Assembly: GCF_027271155.1 (NCBI RefSeq)
Contig: NZ_CP114542.1
Location: forward strand, 1,922,001 to 1,986,000
Length of the DNA: 64,000 nucleotides
Direction of reading: 5' to 3'
Source: Brevundimonas subvibrioides
GTDB lineage: Bacteria; Pseudomonadota; Alphaproteobacteria; Caulobacterales; Caulobacteraceae
The notes beneath the pieces were generated by a model. That model was not told the DNA's origin, searched no databases, and saw only the letters and a list, made by a program, of their open reading frames with translations. This document shows, one piece after another, positions 16,435 through 26,042 of this stretch. Numbering within the stretch: the stretch's first letter is position 1; each line of letters opens with the position of its first letter. The position numbers and the translations under genes were made by a program.

Positions 16435-17502
16435 TCAGCTCTGGATCAGCTCGGCCTTGCGCAACGCCCGGAGATGAGCCGACCCTGTGCAGAAGCACAC
16501 GGTCCGCATCTGCCGGATGATGATCTGAAAGTGGTCGATCACGGCCTCGGTCGAAACCGTCGCGGCCTGCAGGACGCCCGCCGCCTGGCCCACAAGGTCG
16601 GCGCCGAGCCGGATCGCCTTGGCCGCATCGACACCGTCGCGGATGCCGCCGGATCCGATGATGAAGCCATCAGGGCAAGCCTCGTGCGCTGCCTGAAGCG
16701 CCCGGACCGTGGGAATGCCCCAGTCGGCAAAGGCCAGGGCATGGGTCTTGTCGGCGGGATCGGTGGCCCGCTCTCCCTCGATCAAGCCCCAATTCGCTCC
16801 CCCCGCGCCCGCGATATCGATCGCCGAGACGCCCATCGCGAACAGACGCCGTGCTGTCGCCGCGGAGATGCCGGCCCCTGTCTCCTTGACCACGACCGGT
16901 GCGTCCAGTCGGAGGATCAGCGCCTCAAGGGCCGCGCCGACACCCTTCCAATCGCGATCGCCCTCGGGCTGGCAGGCCTCCTGAAGCGGATTCAGATGCA
17001 CGATCAGGGCATCGGCCCCGATCATGTCGATGATGCGCCGGGCCTCATCGAGGCCGAAGCCGCGCGTCAGCTGTGCCGCACCGATATTGGCCAGGATCGG
17101 TATGTCCGGGGCACGATCCCGCAGCGACTGGGTCAGCCCCGACCCGCCGCCATCCTCCAGGGCCGCGCGCTGCGACCCGACGGCCAGAGCGATGCCCAGC
17201 GCCTGCGCCGCCTCGGCCAGATGCGCATTGATCGCCTCGGCCCGGGACGGTCCTCCCGTCATCGAACTGATCAGCAGCGGGGCGCGCAGCCGACGCCCCA
17301 GGAAGTCGGCTCCGAGATCGATTCTGGCGTGGTCCAGATTCGGCAACGCTTCGTGCACGAAACGAACCGTATCGAACCCGGCGTCGCGGGCATGACGCCC
17401 CCCGCCGGACAGGACCACGTCCAGATGCTGATCCTTGCGATCGGTGATGCTTGGTTCGGACAACAGACGCTCCGCAATCTCGTCGGCCGTCGATAGGCGC
17501 AA
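16435..17502 (-). CDS. fni: Isopentenyl-diphosphate delta-isomerase, type 2 (FMN-dependent)
   Basis: Interconverts IPP and DMAPP, supplying both C5 units for carotenoids and quinones. The 355 residues form a TIM barrel with RKDQHLD near the N-terminus, the SSMTGG and VGSQRAAL segments, and the FMN phosphate-binding end ([23 protein letters not shown]). The proposed start is TTG; no ATG is available upstream of the conserved RKD motif, so the exact start is uncertain. It is divergent from crtZ, 55 bp away, and so probably shares a control region with it. Confidence 0.92.
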   Translation of the reverse strand: MRLSTADEIAERLLSEPSITDRKDQHLDVVLSGGGRHARDAGFDTVRFVHEALPNLDHARIDLGADFLGRRLRAPLLISSMTGGPSRAEAINAHLAEAAQALGIALAVGSQRAALEDGGGSGLTQSLRDRAPDIPILANIGAAQLTRGFGLDEARRIIDMIGADALIVHLNPLQEACQPEGDRDWKGVGAALEALILRLDAPVVVKETGAGISAATARRLFAMGVSAIDIAGAGGANWGLIEGERATDPADKTHALAFADWGIPTVRALQAAHEACPDGFIIGSGGIRDGVDAAKAIRLGADLVGQAAGVLQAATVSTEAVIDHFQIIIRQMRTVCFCTGSAHLRALRKAELIQS

Positions 17503-17557
17503 CAGAGGTGATCTGTCACGCTGGCAGCATCGGGGTCCAGCAGGTAGAGTTCAGACC

Positions 17558-18055
17558 ATGCTCGCCTTCTGGTTCATCGCCCTGACCGTGGCAGTCTTCC
17601 TTCTGATGGAAGGCGTCGCCTGGACCACACATCGCTATGTGATGCACGGCCCCCTGGGCTGGGCCTGGCACCGCGACCACCACGAGCCGCACGACAAGAT
17701 GTTCGAGGTCAATGATCTTTACGGCGTGGTCGGCGCGATCGCCGGATGCGGCCTGTTCGTCCTGGCCTGGCTGACCGACCTGTGGTGGATTCGCGCGATC
17801 GCCCTGGGCGTCACCCTGTACGGGGTCGTCTATGCCTTCGTGCATGACGGTCTGGTGCACCAGCGCTGGCCCTTCCACTGGATGCCCAGGAACGGATACG
17901 CCCGTCGACTGGTCCAGGCGCACAAGCTGCATCATGCGGTCCAGACGCGAGACGGGGCCGTTTCCTTCGGCTTCGTCCTGGCCCCGGACCCTCACCGGCT
18001 GAAGGCCATCCTGAAAGCGCGCCGGGCCGAGCGCCTCGGCAACCCCACATCATGA
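17558..18055 (+). CDS. crtZ: Beta-carotene hydroxylase CrtZ
   Basis: A membrane di-iron hydroxylase that adds 3- and 3'-hydroxyl groups to beta-ionone rings. The 165 residues carry the histidine clusters of the fatty-acid-hydroxylase/CrtZ family: H25/H30 (HRYVMH), H38/H41/H42 (HRDHH), H96/H101 and H122/H125/H126 (HKLHH). Several hydrophobic segments alternate with these motifs. The start is ATG 17558; the frame is open further upstream but that part overlaps the fni start and has no homology sense. It overlaps crtW by 4 bp (ATGA), so the two are translationally coupled. Confidence 0.95.
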   Translation: MLAFWFIALTVAVFLLMEGVAWTTHRYVMHGPLGWAWHRDHHEPHDKMFEVNDLYGVVGAIAGCGLFVLAWLTDLWWIRAIALGVTLYGVVYAFVHDGLVHQRWPFHWMPRNGYARRLVQAHKLHHAVQTRDGAVSFGFVLAPDPHRLKAILKARRAERLGNPTS

Positions 18056-18801
18056 GCCCGACCCGCCAGACCCTAATCGGCCTGACTCTGGCGCTGTTGA
18101 TCGTCGGTGGGTGGATGACGCTGCATGTGTGGGGCGTCTTTTTCCAGAGCCTTTCGTGGCCCGCGGTGGCCTTGGCCCCGCTGCTGATCCTGGCCCAGAG
18201 CTGGCTGGGTGCCGGGATGTTCATCGTCGCCCACGATTCGATGCATGGTTCGCTGGCCCCCGGGCGACCCCGCCTGAATGCGGCGATCGGACAGCTGTGC
18301 GTGGGAGCCTATGCGGCCTTCTCATACCGCACCCTAAACCTCTGCCACCACCAGCATCACCGCACGCCCGGCAGCGCCACCGACCCGGACTTTCACGCCG
18401 AACGGCCCGAGGCCTTCGGTCCCTGGTTTGTCGCCTTCTTCACCCGCTATTTCGGCCTGCGCGAACTCCTGATCGTCAGTGCGGTAGTGGCGGTGTATCT
18501 GTTCGTCCTGAAGGCAAACGCGCTGAACATGATGCTGTTCTGGGGCCTGCCCGCGATCGTCAGCGCTCTACAGCTGTTCGTCTTCGGCACCTGGCTGCCC
18601 CACCGGCACGAGAAGTCCGGGACTGGCTTCATCGACCGCCACAATGCGCGGACCCTGCCGATGCCGTGGATCCTGTCGCTCCTGACCTGCTTCCACTTCG
18701 GCCTGCACCACGAGCACCACACCTCCCCGACGACGCCCTGGTGGCGGCTACCGTCGCTGAAGGCTCAACCCGTCAGACCCGCGTCCACAGAGCCTGTCTA
18801 G
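18052..18801 (+). CDS. crtW: Beta-carotene ketolase CrtW
   Basis: A membrane di-iron ketolase that introduces 4-keto groups, giving echinenone/canthaxanthin and, with CrtZ, astaxanthin. The 249 residues have the fatty-acid-desaturase-like histidine boxes HDSMH (61-65), HHQHH (99-103) and HHEHH (219-223), plus several membrane helices. The combination of box spacing and FGTWLPHRHE fits CrtW rather than a fatty acid desaturase. The 3' end overlaps convergent crtB by 29 bp, a tight junction at the middle of the cluster. Confidence 0.94.
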   Translation: MSPTRQTLIGLTLALLIVGGWMTLHVWGVFFQSLSWPAVALAPLLILAQSWLGAGMFIVAHDSMHGSLAPGRPRLNAAIGQLCVGAYAAFSYRTLNLCHHQHHRTPGSATDPDFHAERPEAFGPWFVAFFTRYFGLRELLIVSAVVAVYLFVLKANALNMMLFWGLPAIVSALQLFVFGTWLPHRHEKSGTGFIDRHNARTLPMPWILSLLTCFHFGLHHEHHTSPTTPWWRLPSLKAQPVRPASTEPV

Positions 18802-19714
18802 GCGGCGGGGCCTTGCCGCGATCCAGGGTCTGGGTCCAGACGGCGATCAAGGCCCCCCGACCGAACAGCCAGAGCTTCATCGCCCGCCCGACCGAAACGC
18901 GCCTTTTCCAGACGCCCGGCCCGCCACGCCGGACCTTGCGGCCGATCTCGCGATAGACACCCCGCGCCGCCGCGATCGCCATCGACGACCGGAACGGAAG
19001 GCCACGCAGACCATCGCGCGCGCTGTCGTAATAGGGCTCGGCCACCGCCAGCAGCCGCTGCGTCACCCGATGGACGGTCTCGCGATTGTGGGTGGCAGCG
19101 ACGGCCTCGGCCGTGGGTTCAAGGCCCGCCTCGACCAGCCAGTCAGCGGGCAGATAGAGGCGACCGCCTTCGGCATCCTCGATCACGTCGCGCGAGATGT
19201 TGGTCAGCTGGAAGGCCAGGCCCAGATCCTGGGCGCGCCTCAGAACCTCGGGGTCCGTCACACCCATGACCCGCGCCATCATGACGCCGACCACTCCTGC
19301 CACATGCCAGCAATAGGCCATGACGTCGTCCAGGGTGACATAGTCGCGGTGTTCCACGTCCATGGCGAAGCCGTCGATCATGTCCATGGCCCAGCGCTCC
19401 GGCAGGCGGTGGCGGATGGCCACGCGCTGAAAGGCGGCGAACGTCGGGTCCGACATCGGCTCGCCGCTCATGGCCCGCCGCGTCATGTCGTAAAGGCGCG
19501 CCAGCCGACGCTTCTGCTCCTCGACGCTCAACGCCTCATGGGCAAAGCCGTGGTCCTGGCCGTCGATCTCGTCGTCACAGGCCCGGCACCAGGCATAGAG
19601 CAGCCAGGCATCCTCGCGCACCGCCGGGTCGAACAGCCGCGAGGCAGAGCGGAAACTCCTGGACCCCTTGGTGATCGAAGCCTTCGAGGCGGCGAGGACA
19701 GCGTCTGCGGTCAC
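18773..19714 (-). CDS. crtB: Phytoene synthase CrtB
   Basis: Condenses two GGPP molecules to 15-cis-phytoene, the first committed step of C40 carotenoid synthesis. The two aspartate-rich metal-diphosphate sites are visible: DDEID (residues 47-51) and DVIED (176-180), with the usual context LAFQLTNISRDV. The 313 residues are normal. It is last in the crtY-crtI-crtB unit and overlaps crtI by 4 bp. No crtE for GGPP is present in the window; the polyprenyl synthase at 45595 looks like a longer-chain enzyme. Confidence 0.95.
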   Translation of the reverse strand: MTADAVLAASKASITKGSRSFRSASRLFDPAVREDAWLLYAWCRACDDEIDGQDHGFAHEALSVEEQKRRLARLYDMTRRAMSGEPMSDPTFAAFQRVAIRHRLPERWAMDMIDGFAMDVEHRDYVTLDDVMAYCWHVAGVVGVMMARVMGVTDPEVLRRAQDLGLAFQLTNISRDVIEDAEGGRLYLPADWLVEAGLEPTAEAVAATHNRETVHRVTQRLLAVAEPYYDSARDGLRGLPFRSSMAIAAARGVYREIGRKVRRGGPGVWKRRVSVGRAMKLWLFGRGALIAVWTQTLDRGKAPPPRQALWTRV

Positions 19715-21213
19715 CGGACAGTCTGCCCCTGGTCCAGCATGAGGCCGGCCGTCGCCTTGGCCGAGCCGACCACACCTGGAATGCCCGCACCCGGATGGGT
19801 GCCGGCCCCGACGATATAGAGGTTCGGGATCACGTCATCGCGATTGTGCGGCCGGAACCAGGCACTCTGCGTCAGGATCGGCTCCAGCGAGAAGGCCGAG
19901 CCCAGGTGCGCGTCCAGATCGGTCTTGAAATCCTTGGGCGTCCAGATTCGCGTCGTCACCAGATCGCGGCGCAGGTTGGGGATGTAGCGTTCCTCCAGGT
20001 AGTCGATGATCTTCTCGCGGTATTCCGGCCCCTTCACGTCCCAGTCGATGTCTGCGGCCCCCAGATGCGGAACCGGCGACAGGACGTAGTGGCTGCTCAT
20101 GCCCTCGGGGGCCATCGACGGATCGGTGGCGCAGGGGGCGTGCAGATACAGCGAGAAGTCGTCCGGGAGCGTCGGCCCCGAGAAGATTTCGGAGATCAGT
20201 TCGCGATACCGCGCACCGAAACAGATGGTGTGGTGGGCCAGCTGGGGCTGGGGCTGCGACGTGCCGAAGTGCAGCACGAACAGCGACATGGAAAACCGCT
20301 TCGACTTCAGTGACCTGGCCCTGGATTTTCCGCGCGGTGTTCGGCCCAGCAGTTTCGCATAGGTGTTCACGACGTCGGCGTTCGAGGCCACCATGTCGGC
20401 CGGAATGACCTCGCCGCTGGCCAGGGTGACGCCCGTGGCCCGATCGCCTTCGGTCTCGATCCGCTCGACGGGGCTGTTCAGGCGGAAGTCGCCCCCCAGG
20501 TCCTGAAAGAACTTCACCAGACCGTTGATCAGGGCGCTCGTTCCACCCCGGGCGAACCAGACCCCGCCGCGCCGCTCGAGCGCGTGGATCAGGCCATAGA
20601 CCGAGCTGGTCTTGAAGGGATCGCCGCCCACCAGCAGGGTGTGGAAGCTGAAGGCCTGGCGCAGGTGCGGGTCCTTGATGTGCCGCGCGACCATGGTGTG
20701 GACGCTGTTCCACGCTTCAAGCCGGATCAGCTCGGGCGCGGCCTGCAGCATCGATCCGAACGACTGGAACGGGACCGCCCCCAGCTTCAGATAGCCTTCC
20801 TGATAGAGCTCTTCGGAATAGGCGTGGAACCTGTTGTATCCCTCGACGTCGTCGGGATTGAACGCCGCGATCTGGCGCTCCATGGCGACCTGGTCGTCGT
20901 TGTAGTCAAAGTGAGTGCCGTCCTCCCAGCACAGCCGGTAGAAGGGATCGACCGGCATCAGGTCGACGTAGTCGCTCAGCTGCGAGCCCGTGCCGTCGAA
21001 CAGTTCCTTCAGGCAATCCGGATCCGTTATGACGGTCGGGCCGGCGTCGAAGGTGAAACCCTGCTCCTTCCAGACATAGGCACGGCCGCCCGGCTTGTCC
21101 CGCATCTCCAGCAGCGTCGTCTGGATGCCCGCCCGCTGCAGCCGGATGGCCAGGGCAATGCCGCCGAAACCGGCCCCGATCACCACCGCGCGTTTTGCCG
21201 TAAGGTCTCTCAT
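19711..21213 (-). CDS. crtI: Phytoene desaturase CrtI
   Basis: FAD-dependent desaturase that converts phytoene to lycopene (neurosporene cannot be excluded from sequence alone). The N-terminal FAD motif is GAGFGGIALAIRLQ (about residues 13-26), followed by EMRDKPGGRAYVW. The C-terminal signature is LYIVGAGTHPGAGIPGVVGSAK. The 500 residues match CrtI. It sits between crtY and crtB with 4-bp overlaps on both sides, so the three proteins are probably made together. Confidence 0.96.
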   Translation of the reverse strand: MRDLTAKRAVVIGAGFGGIALAIRLQRAGIQTTLLEMRDKPGGRAYVWKEQGFTFDAGPTVITDPDCLKELFDGTGSQLSDYVDLMPVDPFYRLCWEDGTHFDYNDDQVAMERQIAAFNPDDVEGYNRFHAYSEELYQEGYLKLGAVPFQSFGSMLQAAPELIRLEAWNSVHTMVARHIKDPHLRQAFSFHTLLVGGDPFKTSSVYGLIHALERRGGVWFARGGTSALINGLVKFFQDLGGDFRLNSPVERIETEGDRATGVTLASGEVIPADMVASNADVVNTYAKLLGRTPRGKSRARSLKSKRFSMSLFVLHFGTSQPQPQLAHHTICFGARYRELISEIFSGPTLPDDFSLYLHAPCATDPSMAPEGMSSHYVLSPVPHLGAADIDWDVKGPEYREKIIDYLEERYIPNLRRDLVTTRIWTPKDFKTDLDAHLGSAFSLEPILTQSAWFRPHNRDDVIPNLYIVGAGTHPGAGIPGVVGSAKATAGLMLDQGQTVR

Positions 21214-22376
21214 ACTGGTCTTCCTGGGCGGGTTTCACGCAGCTGTCGCAGCGCGCGATGGATGGGCACGGGTGGTTTTCCGGTCAGGATGCGCGCCTTG
21301 TCCAGCGTCGTGCTCCGTCCTGCGTAGAAGCGCCGCACCAGCGGCTCGGACAGGCCATAGAACCGGCGCATGACTCTCCAGCGATCTTTGGGCTCGGCCG
21401 CGCGGAACAGCATCCGGTCCAGCAGGCGATAGAAGGCGCGGTCCGCCCAGACCTGTTTAGAGTGATTTTCCATCAGCGTCCGCAGCCCTGCGGACGACAC
21501 GTCGGCTGCATCCGCAATCAGTCGCGCCGTCGCGACGGCGTCCAGCAGGGAATAGCCTGTCGTGGGATGGAACAGCGCGGCCGCCAGACCGGCGCGTGCG
21601 ACGGTCGGCTCCTCGGCCCAGAAGGCGTCTATGTCGCCGTCCAGCGCGATCGGCAGGATTCCCTCTTCCTCGTCCAGCACCGCCTCGACCGTCCAGCCCC
21701 GCGATCGGACATAGGCGTCGATCCGGTCCCGGATCACCTCGCGGTCAAGCCGGGCTCCGTCGACGTAATAGGTATCCTCGATCAGCACGGTCCGCTCATC
21801 GAAGGGAAGCAGATAGACGAACCGGTACGCGTCGCCCTGCGCGACCGTCGCGTCCATGATCGTCGGCCGGGTCAGTCCGTGCGGCTCCGTCAGCCGCACC
21901 GTTTGGCCCAGGAACAGCTGCCAGCCCAGGTCCAGATGCGGTGTGGGGGACGGCCCGCGTGCGTCGATCACCCCCCGGGCACGCAGGACAGTCTGGTCCG
22001 ACAGGGTCACGCGGTCCGTCGACACGGCCACCGCTTCGCCCGCGATCAGCCGGTCGCCCAGCAGGGGGGCGACAGCCGCATGCAGCCGCTCGGACGTCAT
22101 GCTGTTGTAGGGTGTCTTCATCGACCGGCTCAGGCCGGGGAAATAGATTTCGTAACCGCCGGTCCATCGATGCGGGGTCGCCGGGGCCAGCCAGGCCCGG
22201 TCCTCGGCCGAGATGTCGCCGTCGAAGAATGACCAGGTGTGTTTGCCGCCCAGACGCCCATCCCGCTCGACCACGGCCACGCGCAGATCCGGCCGGTCCA
22301 TGGCCAGTCGCCAGGCGATCAGGCTGGACGCCAGCCCGCCGCCGACAAGGATCAGGTCATGGTCGGAATGGGCCAT
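21210..22376 (-). CDS. crtY: Lycopene beta-cyclase CrtY
   Basis: Cyclises both ends of lycopene to beta-carotene. The 388 residues begin with the FAD/NAD-binding motif ILVGGGLASSLIAWRL. The family motifs FDERTVLIEDTYY and FHPTTGYSLLDAVATARL also fit bacterial CrtY. As the first gene of the minus-strand unit it should be preceded by the operon promoter in the short gap to the terminator at 22398-22425. Confidence 0.95.
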   Translation of the reverse strand: MAHSDHDLILVGGGLASSLIAWRLAMDRPDLRVAVVERDGRLGGKHTWSFFDGDISAEDRAWLAPATPHRWTGGYEIYFPGLSRSMKTPYNSMTSERLHAAVAPLLGDRLIAGEAVAVSTDRVTLSDQTVLRARGVIDARGPSPTPHLDLGWQLFLGQTVRLTEPHGLTRPTIMDATVAQGDAYRFVYLLPFDERTVLIEDTYYVDGARLDREVIRDRIDAYVRSRGWTVEAVLDEEEGILPIALDGDIDAFWAEEPTVARAGLAAALFHPTTGYSLLDAVATARLIADAADVSSAGLRTLMENHSKQVWADRAFYRLLDRMLFRAAEPKDRWRVMRRFYGLSEPLVRRFYAGRSTTLDKARILTGKPPVPIHRALRQLRETRPGRPV

Positions 22377-22389
22377 CCCCCGTCCTTAA

Positions 22390-22434
22390 AGCGAAACGGG
22401 CCCCGGCGCGACTGCGCCGGGGCCCGCATTTTCG
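22390..22434 (-). terminator. Strong hairpin between the PPC-repeat gene and crtY
   Basis: A perfect 12-bp stem (GGGCCCCGGCGC / GCGCCGGGGCCC, 22398-22425) has a 4-base loop. On the minus strand it is followed by GTTTCGCTTT. It separates the upstream repeat-protein gene from the crtY-crtI-crtB operon. The plus-strand side also ends in ATTTTC. Confidence 0.75.
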
Positions 22435-22445
22435 TCGCGCGGACT

Positions 22446-24293
22446 CTATTCGCGGGGAACGACCGTCAGGGCATAGGCCCCTTCCTGTCCCGAAGTGAAG
22501 CTGCGGGCGCGGATGACATAGTCACCGTCTTCCTCGACACTCCACTCGATCTTGGCGTGGGTGTCCGACAGGCCGTCATCGTCCGAGATGACCGAGGTGA
22601 ACACCCCGCTCTCATCTTCCTGACCAACATCGAGATAGGCGTCGAACGCATTGGAAACCATCGTCAGCCGCAACTTCTCGCCGGCCTTCAGCGTGACCTT
22701 GTAGGCGTCGTAGTAGCTGCCGTCCTCGGTCAGACCGTCGTCCTCGGTCAGGGTCCCCCGCGCCGTCGCACCCACCAGGATGCTGCCCGGCAGGGGCTGC
22801 GGGCCCCGGTCGATCAGCTCCAGTGAATAAAGGCCCGTCGAGTCGCTCGACAGCGGCAGGGCGCGGACGATGTAATCCCCGTCCGCCGGCAGGACGTAGT
22901 TCAGGCGCGAGTCCGTGCCTTCACCCAGACCGTCGTCGTCCTCGGCCACGGCGTAGAACTCCCCGTCCGCCGCTCCGATCTGCAGATAGGTGTCGAAATC
23001 ACCTGAGCGCATGATGGCCTGCACGCGGTTTCCGGCCACGCCGGTGAACCGATAGGCGTCATAGCCCCGGTTTTCGTCGTCGGTCGCGTCGCCATCGACG
23101 ATCTCGCCCTGGACGGTCGCCCCCACGGCGATCGGCGCAGGTTCAGGCAGCGGCGGGGCCTCCTCCAGCGTCAGGGTGAAAGCCCCCTCCCCCTCGTCGC
23201 TGAAGGCGCGGGCCTCCAAAGCGTAATCGCCATCCTCGTAGAAGGTGAAGGTCAGGCGGGAGTTTGTGCCCTCGCCCGCACCGTCATCATCGGAGTCGAT
23301 CGAATAGCGGCCACCGGCGTCCTGGGCCCGCTCTGCGAACAGCTCCAGAAAGGTGTCGAACGAGTCGGAACTCATCGTGGCGATGAGCCTCTGACCGGTC
23401 GTGGCGTGGAACGTATAGATCTCGGCCGGAACGCCAAAATCGTTCCTGTGGCTGCCCAGGTTGCCCTCGACCGTATCGCCGAAAGCGATCGGATTGCGCG
23501 GCGCGGCCGGACCGGTCTCCTCGACCTTGAGGGTATAGGCCCCGTTGGTGGTGCCATCCAGCGGCGCGGCGCGCACGATGAAGTCGCCGGAGGCCGGTGC
23601 CGTAAAGACCAGGTAGGAGTTCAGCCCGCCCGCGCCGGAATCGTCGTTGGACGCGATTTCCTGGAAATCTCCGCGGGCCGAACCGACCCGAACGATCGCG
23701 TCGAAATCATCGCTGTTCAGGCTGATCGCATAGCGCTGACCCTCGCGAGCGCGGAAGCTGTAGGCGTCATACAGGGCGTCGTCATCGTTCACCGGATCGG
23801 TGTCCGCGATCCGGCCATCGATCTCTTCCCCGATCCGCAGTCCGGTGGGGCGCGGGGCGCGGGGCGGTGCAGCGCGTTCGTTGATCTGCAGCGTATAGTC
23901 TCCGCCTTCCAGACCGCTCAGGGTCCGGGCCCGGATCAGATAGTTGCCGGACGCGGGAGCCACGAAACGCATCCGCGAGTCGGTCCCTTCTTCGAGGCCA
24001 TCATCGTCCGATGCGAACGCCTCGGTAGCGTCGCCCTCAAACGCCTCCAGATAGGCATCGAACGATGCTGCGCGCAGCGTCGCCTCGACCCGCTGGCCTT
24101 GGCGAAGCCGGACCGAATATGTGTCGTAGACGAACTGCCCCACCTCCTCGTTATCGACCGTGGTGTCTTCTGCGGTCAGCGCGCCCGTCACGGACTGACC
24201 CAGTCGCAGAGGCGTGACCTCCTGGGCCAGAGCCTGACCGGCGGTGAGCAGAGCGATGGCGCTGACAGTGATGGCGAAAGAAGAGCGGCGCAT
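22446..24293 (-). CDS. Secreted protein of five tandem PPC-like beta-sandwich domains
   Basis: A 615-residue exported protein: signal peptide (residues 1-23, cleavage at ALAQ) followed by five repeats of about 115-120 residues. Each unit starts with a pattern like LRxGxxxxGxL, has a central DDDG-type acidic loop (NDDSG in unit 2) and ends in a strand such as YTLQI, YTLKV, FTLTL, YSLEL or YALTV. This is the bacterial pre-peptidase C-terminal fold. No protease or other catalytic domain is attached. It may be a surface or periplasmic binding protein, and the acidic loops may bind calcium. The start at 24293 has a GAGG element upstream; the longer open frame beyond it is antisense to folD. Confidence 0.8.
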   Translation of the reverse strand: MRRSSFAITVSAIALLTAGQALAQEVTPLRLGQSVTGALTAEDTTVDNEEVGQFVYDTYSVRLRQGQRVEATLRAASFDAYLEAFEGDATEAFASDDDGLEEGTDSRMRFVAPASGNYLIRARTLSGLEGGDYTLQINERAAPPRAPRPTGLRIGEEIDGRIADTDPVNDDDALYDAYSFRAREGQRYAISLNSDDFDAIVRVGSARGDFQEIASNDDSGAGGLNSYLVFTAPASGDFIVRAAPLDGTTNGAYTLKVEETGPAAPRNPIAFGDTVEGNLGSHRNDFGVPAEIYTFHATTGQRLIATMSSDSFDTFLELFAERAQDAGGRYSIDSDDDGAGEGTNSRLTFTFYEDGDYALEARAFSDEGEGAFTLTLEEAPPLPEPAPIAVGATVQGEIVDGDATDDENRGYDAYRFTGVAGNRVQAIMRSGDFDTYLQIGAADGEFYAVAEDDDGLGEGTDSRLNYVLPADGDYIVRALPLSSDSTGLYSLELIDRGPQPLPGSILVGATARGTLTEDDGLTEDGSYYDAYKVTLKAGEKLRLTMVSNAFDAYLDVGQEDESGVFTSVISDDDGLSDTHAKIEWSVEEDGDYVIRARSFTSGQEGAYALTVVPRE

Positions 24294-24395
24294 GATGTTT
24301 CCCTCGGGATAAGCCCGTGACGCACATAGACGACGATCCGCGACAACTGTAAATCGCCGCACACCGGTCGATTCCTGACGGATGAGGAGCCAATC

Positions 24396-25319
24396 ATGGC
24401 GGACGATGCATTTCGCGCCACGATCATCGACGGGAAGGTCTTCGCCACCGGTCTTGTGGACCGCATTACGGCCGCAACCGCCGCTCTGATCACCTCGCAT
24501 GGCATCAAGCCTGGCCTGGCCGTCGTGATCGTCGGCGAAGATCCGGCCAGCCAGATTTACGTCCGCAACAAGGGCGAGACCACGGCGCGCGCCGGCATGC
24601 GGTCTGACACCCACAGACTGCCCGACACGACCACCCAGGCCGAGTTGCTGGCCCTGGTTCAATCCCTGAACGAGGACCCGGGCATCCACGGAATCCTCGT
24701 GCAGCTCCCCCTGCCCTCGCAGATCGATTCGTCCGCAGTGCTGGGCGCGATCGACCCGGACAAGGACGTCGACGGGTTCCACGTCGTCAATGCCGGCCGC
24801 CTGGCCGTCGGACTGCCCGGACTGGTCCCCTGCACGCCACTGGGCTCGACCATGTTGCTGAAGGCCCGGCTTGGCGACCTCTCGGGCCTGCATGCGGTAA
24901 TCGTCGGCCGCTCCAACATCGTCGGCAAACCCATGGCGCAACTTCTTCTCGCCGAGAACTGCACCGTCACCGTCGCCCACTCCCGCAGCCGCGATCTGCC
25001 CGCCCTGTGCCGGACCGCCGACATTCTGGTCGCGGCGGTCGGGCGACCGGAGATGATCCGGGGCGACTGGATCAAGCCGGGCGCGACGGTGATCGACGTG
25101 GGCATCAACCGCGTTCCCTCTGCCGATCCGGTGAAGGCCGCCGAGGGCAAGACGCGGATCGTCGGCGACGTGCTGTTTGCCGAGGCCGTCGAGGTCGCGG
25201 GTGCGATCACGCCCGTACCCGGCGGCGTCGGACCCATGACCATCGCCTGCCTGCTGGCCAACACCTACGTCGCAGCCTGCCGTGCGAACGGTAACGTCCC
25301 CTCGGCTCTGGACGCTTGA
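24396..25319 (+). CDS. folD: Bifunctional methylenetetrahydrofolate dehydrogenase / cyclohydrolase
   Basis: Interconverts 5,10-methylene-THF and 10-formyl-THF, feeding purine and methionine metabolism. Signatures are [15 protein letters not shown] (residues 48-62, with the catalytic lysine), the Rossmann segment [18 protein letters not shown] and the C-terminal [18 protein letters not shown]. The 307 residues are normal. A GAGGAG Shine-Dalgarno lies 7 bases before the ATG. The gene is divergent from the PPC-repeat gene, with 102 bp between them. Confidence 0.97.
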   Translation: MADDAFRATIIDGKVFATGLVDRITAATAALITSHGIKPGLAVVIVGEDPASQIYVRNKGETTARAGMRSDTHRLPDTTTQAELLALVQSLNEDPGIHGILVQLPLPSQIDSSAVLGAIDPDKDVDGFHVVNAGRLAVGLPGLVPCTPLGSTMLLKARLGDLSGLHAVIVGRSNIVGKPMAQLLLAENCTVTVAHSRSRDLPALCRTADILVAAVGRPEMIRGDWIKPGATVIDVGINRVPSADPVKAAEGKTRIVGDVLFAEAVEVAGAITPVPGGVGPMTIACLLANTYVAACRANGNVPSALDA

Positions 25320-25391
25320 AGCAACCCGGCGATGCGCGGATAGTCGCGAGTTGAAGACAGGCGGCATGCGGCCGTCGAACGGAGGGTTTCC

Positions 25392-26042
25392 ATGGTTCGC
25401 ATCAACTCGCGCCTCGGTATGGCGTTCGCAGTCGTGCTGGCGGTTCCGGCGCTGTCGGCCTGCGGCTATAACACCATCCCGACCAAGCAGGAACGCGCCC
25501 AGGCGGCCTGGGCCGATGTGCAGAGCCAGTACCAGCGCCGCGCCGATCTGATCCCGAACCTGGTCGCCACCGTGCAGGGGGCCGCCATCCAGGAGCGCAC
25601 CACCCTGACTCAGGTCACCGAGGCCCGCGCCCGCGCCACGGCCGTTCAGATTACGCCTGAAACCCTCAGCGACCCTGCGGCCTTCCAGCAGTTCCAGGCG
25701 GCTCAGGGCCAGCTGACCAGCGCCCTTTCGCGCCTGCTCGTCACGGTCGAGGCCTATCCCCAGCTCCAGGCCAACCAGGGCTTCCTGCAGCTGCAGTCGC
25801 AGCTTGAGGGCACCGAAAACCGCATCACCATCGCGCGCCGCGACTACAACGAGGCGGTCCGCGACTATAACACCAGCCTTCGTACCTTCCCGACCGTGAT
25901 CTGGGCCAAGACAGTTTTCTCGGGCGAGGAGCCGATGCAACTGTTCACGGCCACAGCAGAGGCACAGTCCGCGCCGCAGGTGCAGTTCAACCTGAATGGT
26001 GCGCCGACAAGCGCGCCGGGCTCGACGCCGCCAGATCGGTGA
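25392..26042 (+). CDS. LemA family lipoprotein
   Basis: A 216-residue lipoprotein: N-terminal hydrophobic segment with lipobox LSAC (residues 21-24), then the four-helix LemA domain (YNTIPTKQERAQAAWADVQSQYQRRADLIPNLVATVQGAA). The C-terminal tail is Pro/Ser/Ala-rich. LemA proteins are anchored in membranes and of unsettled function, often beside TPM-domain proteins as here. An excellent GGAGG precedes the ATG. The stop codon overlaps the GTG start of the next gene, so the two are translationally coupled. Confidence 0.92.
   Translation: MVRINSRLGMAFAVVLAVPALSACGYNTIPTKQERAQAAWADVQSQYQRRADLIPNLVATVQGAAIQERTTLTQVTEARARATAVQITPETLSDPAAFQQFQAAQGQLTSALSRLLVTVEAYPQLQANQGFLQLQSQLEGTENRITIARRDYNEAVRDYNTSLRTFPTVIWAKTVFSGEEPMQLFTATAEAQSAPQVQFNLNGAPTSAPGSTPPDR

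Noticed and set aside
24294..25940. Upstream extension of the PPC-repeat gene frame
   Set aside because: It runs antisense through folD and most of the LemA gene; a signal peptide and Shine-Dalgarno mark the start at 24293.
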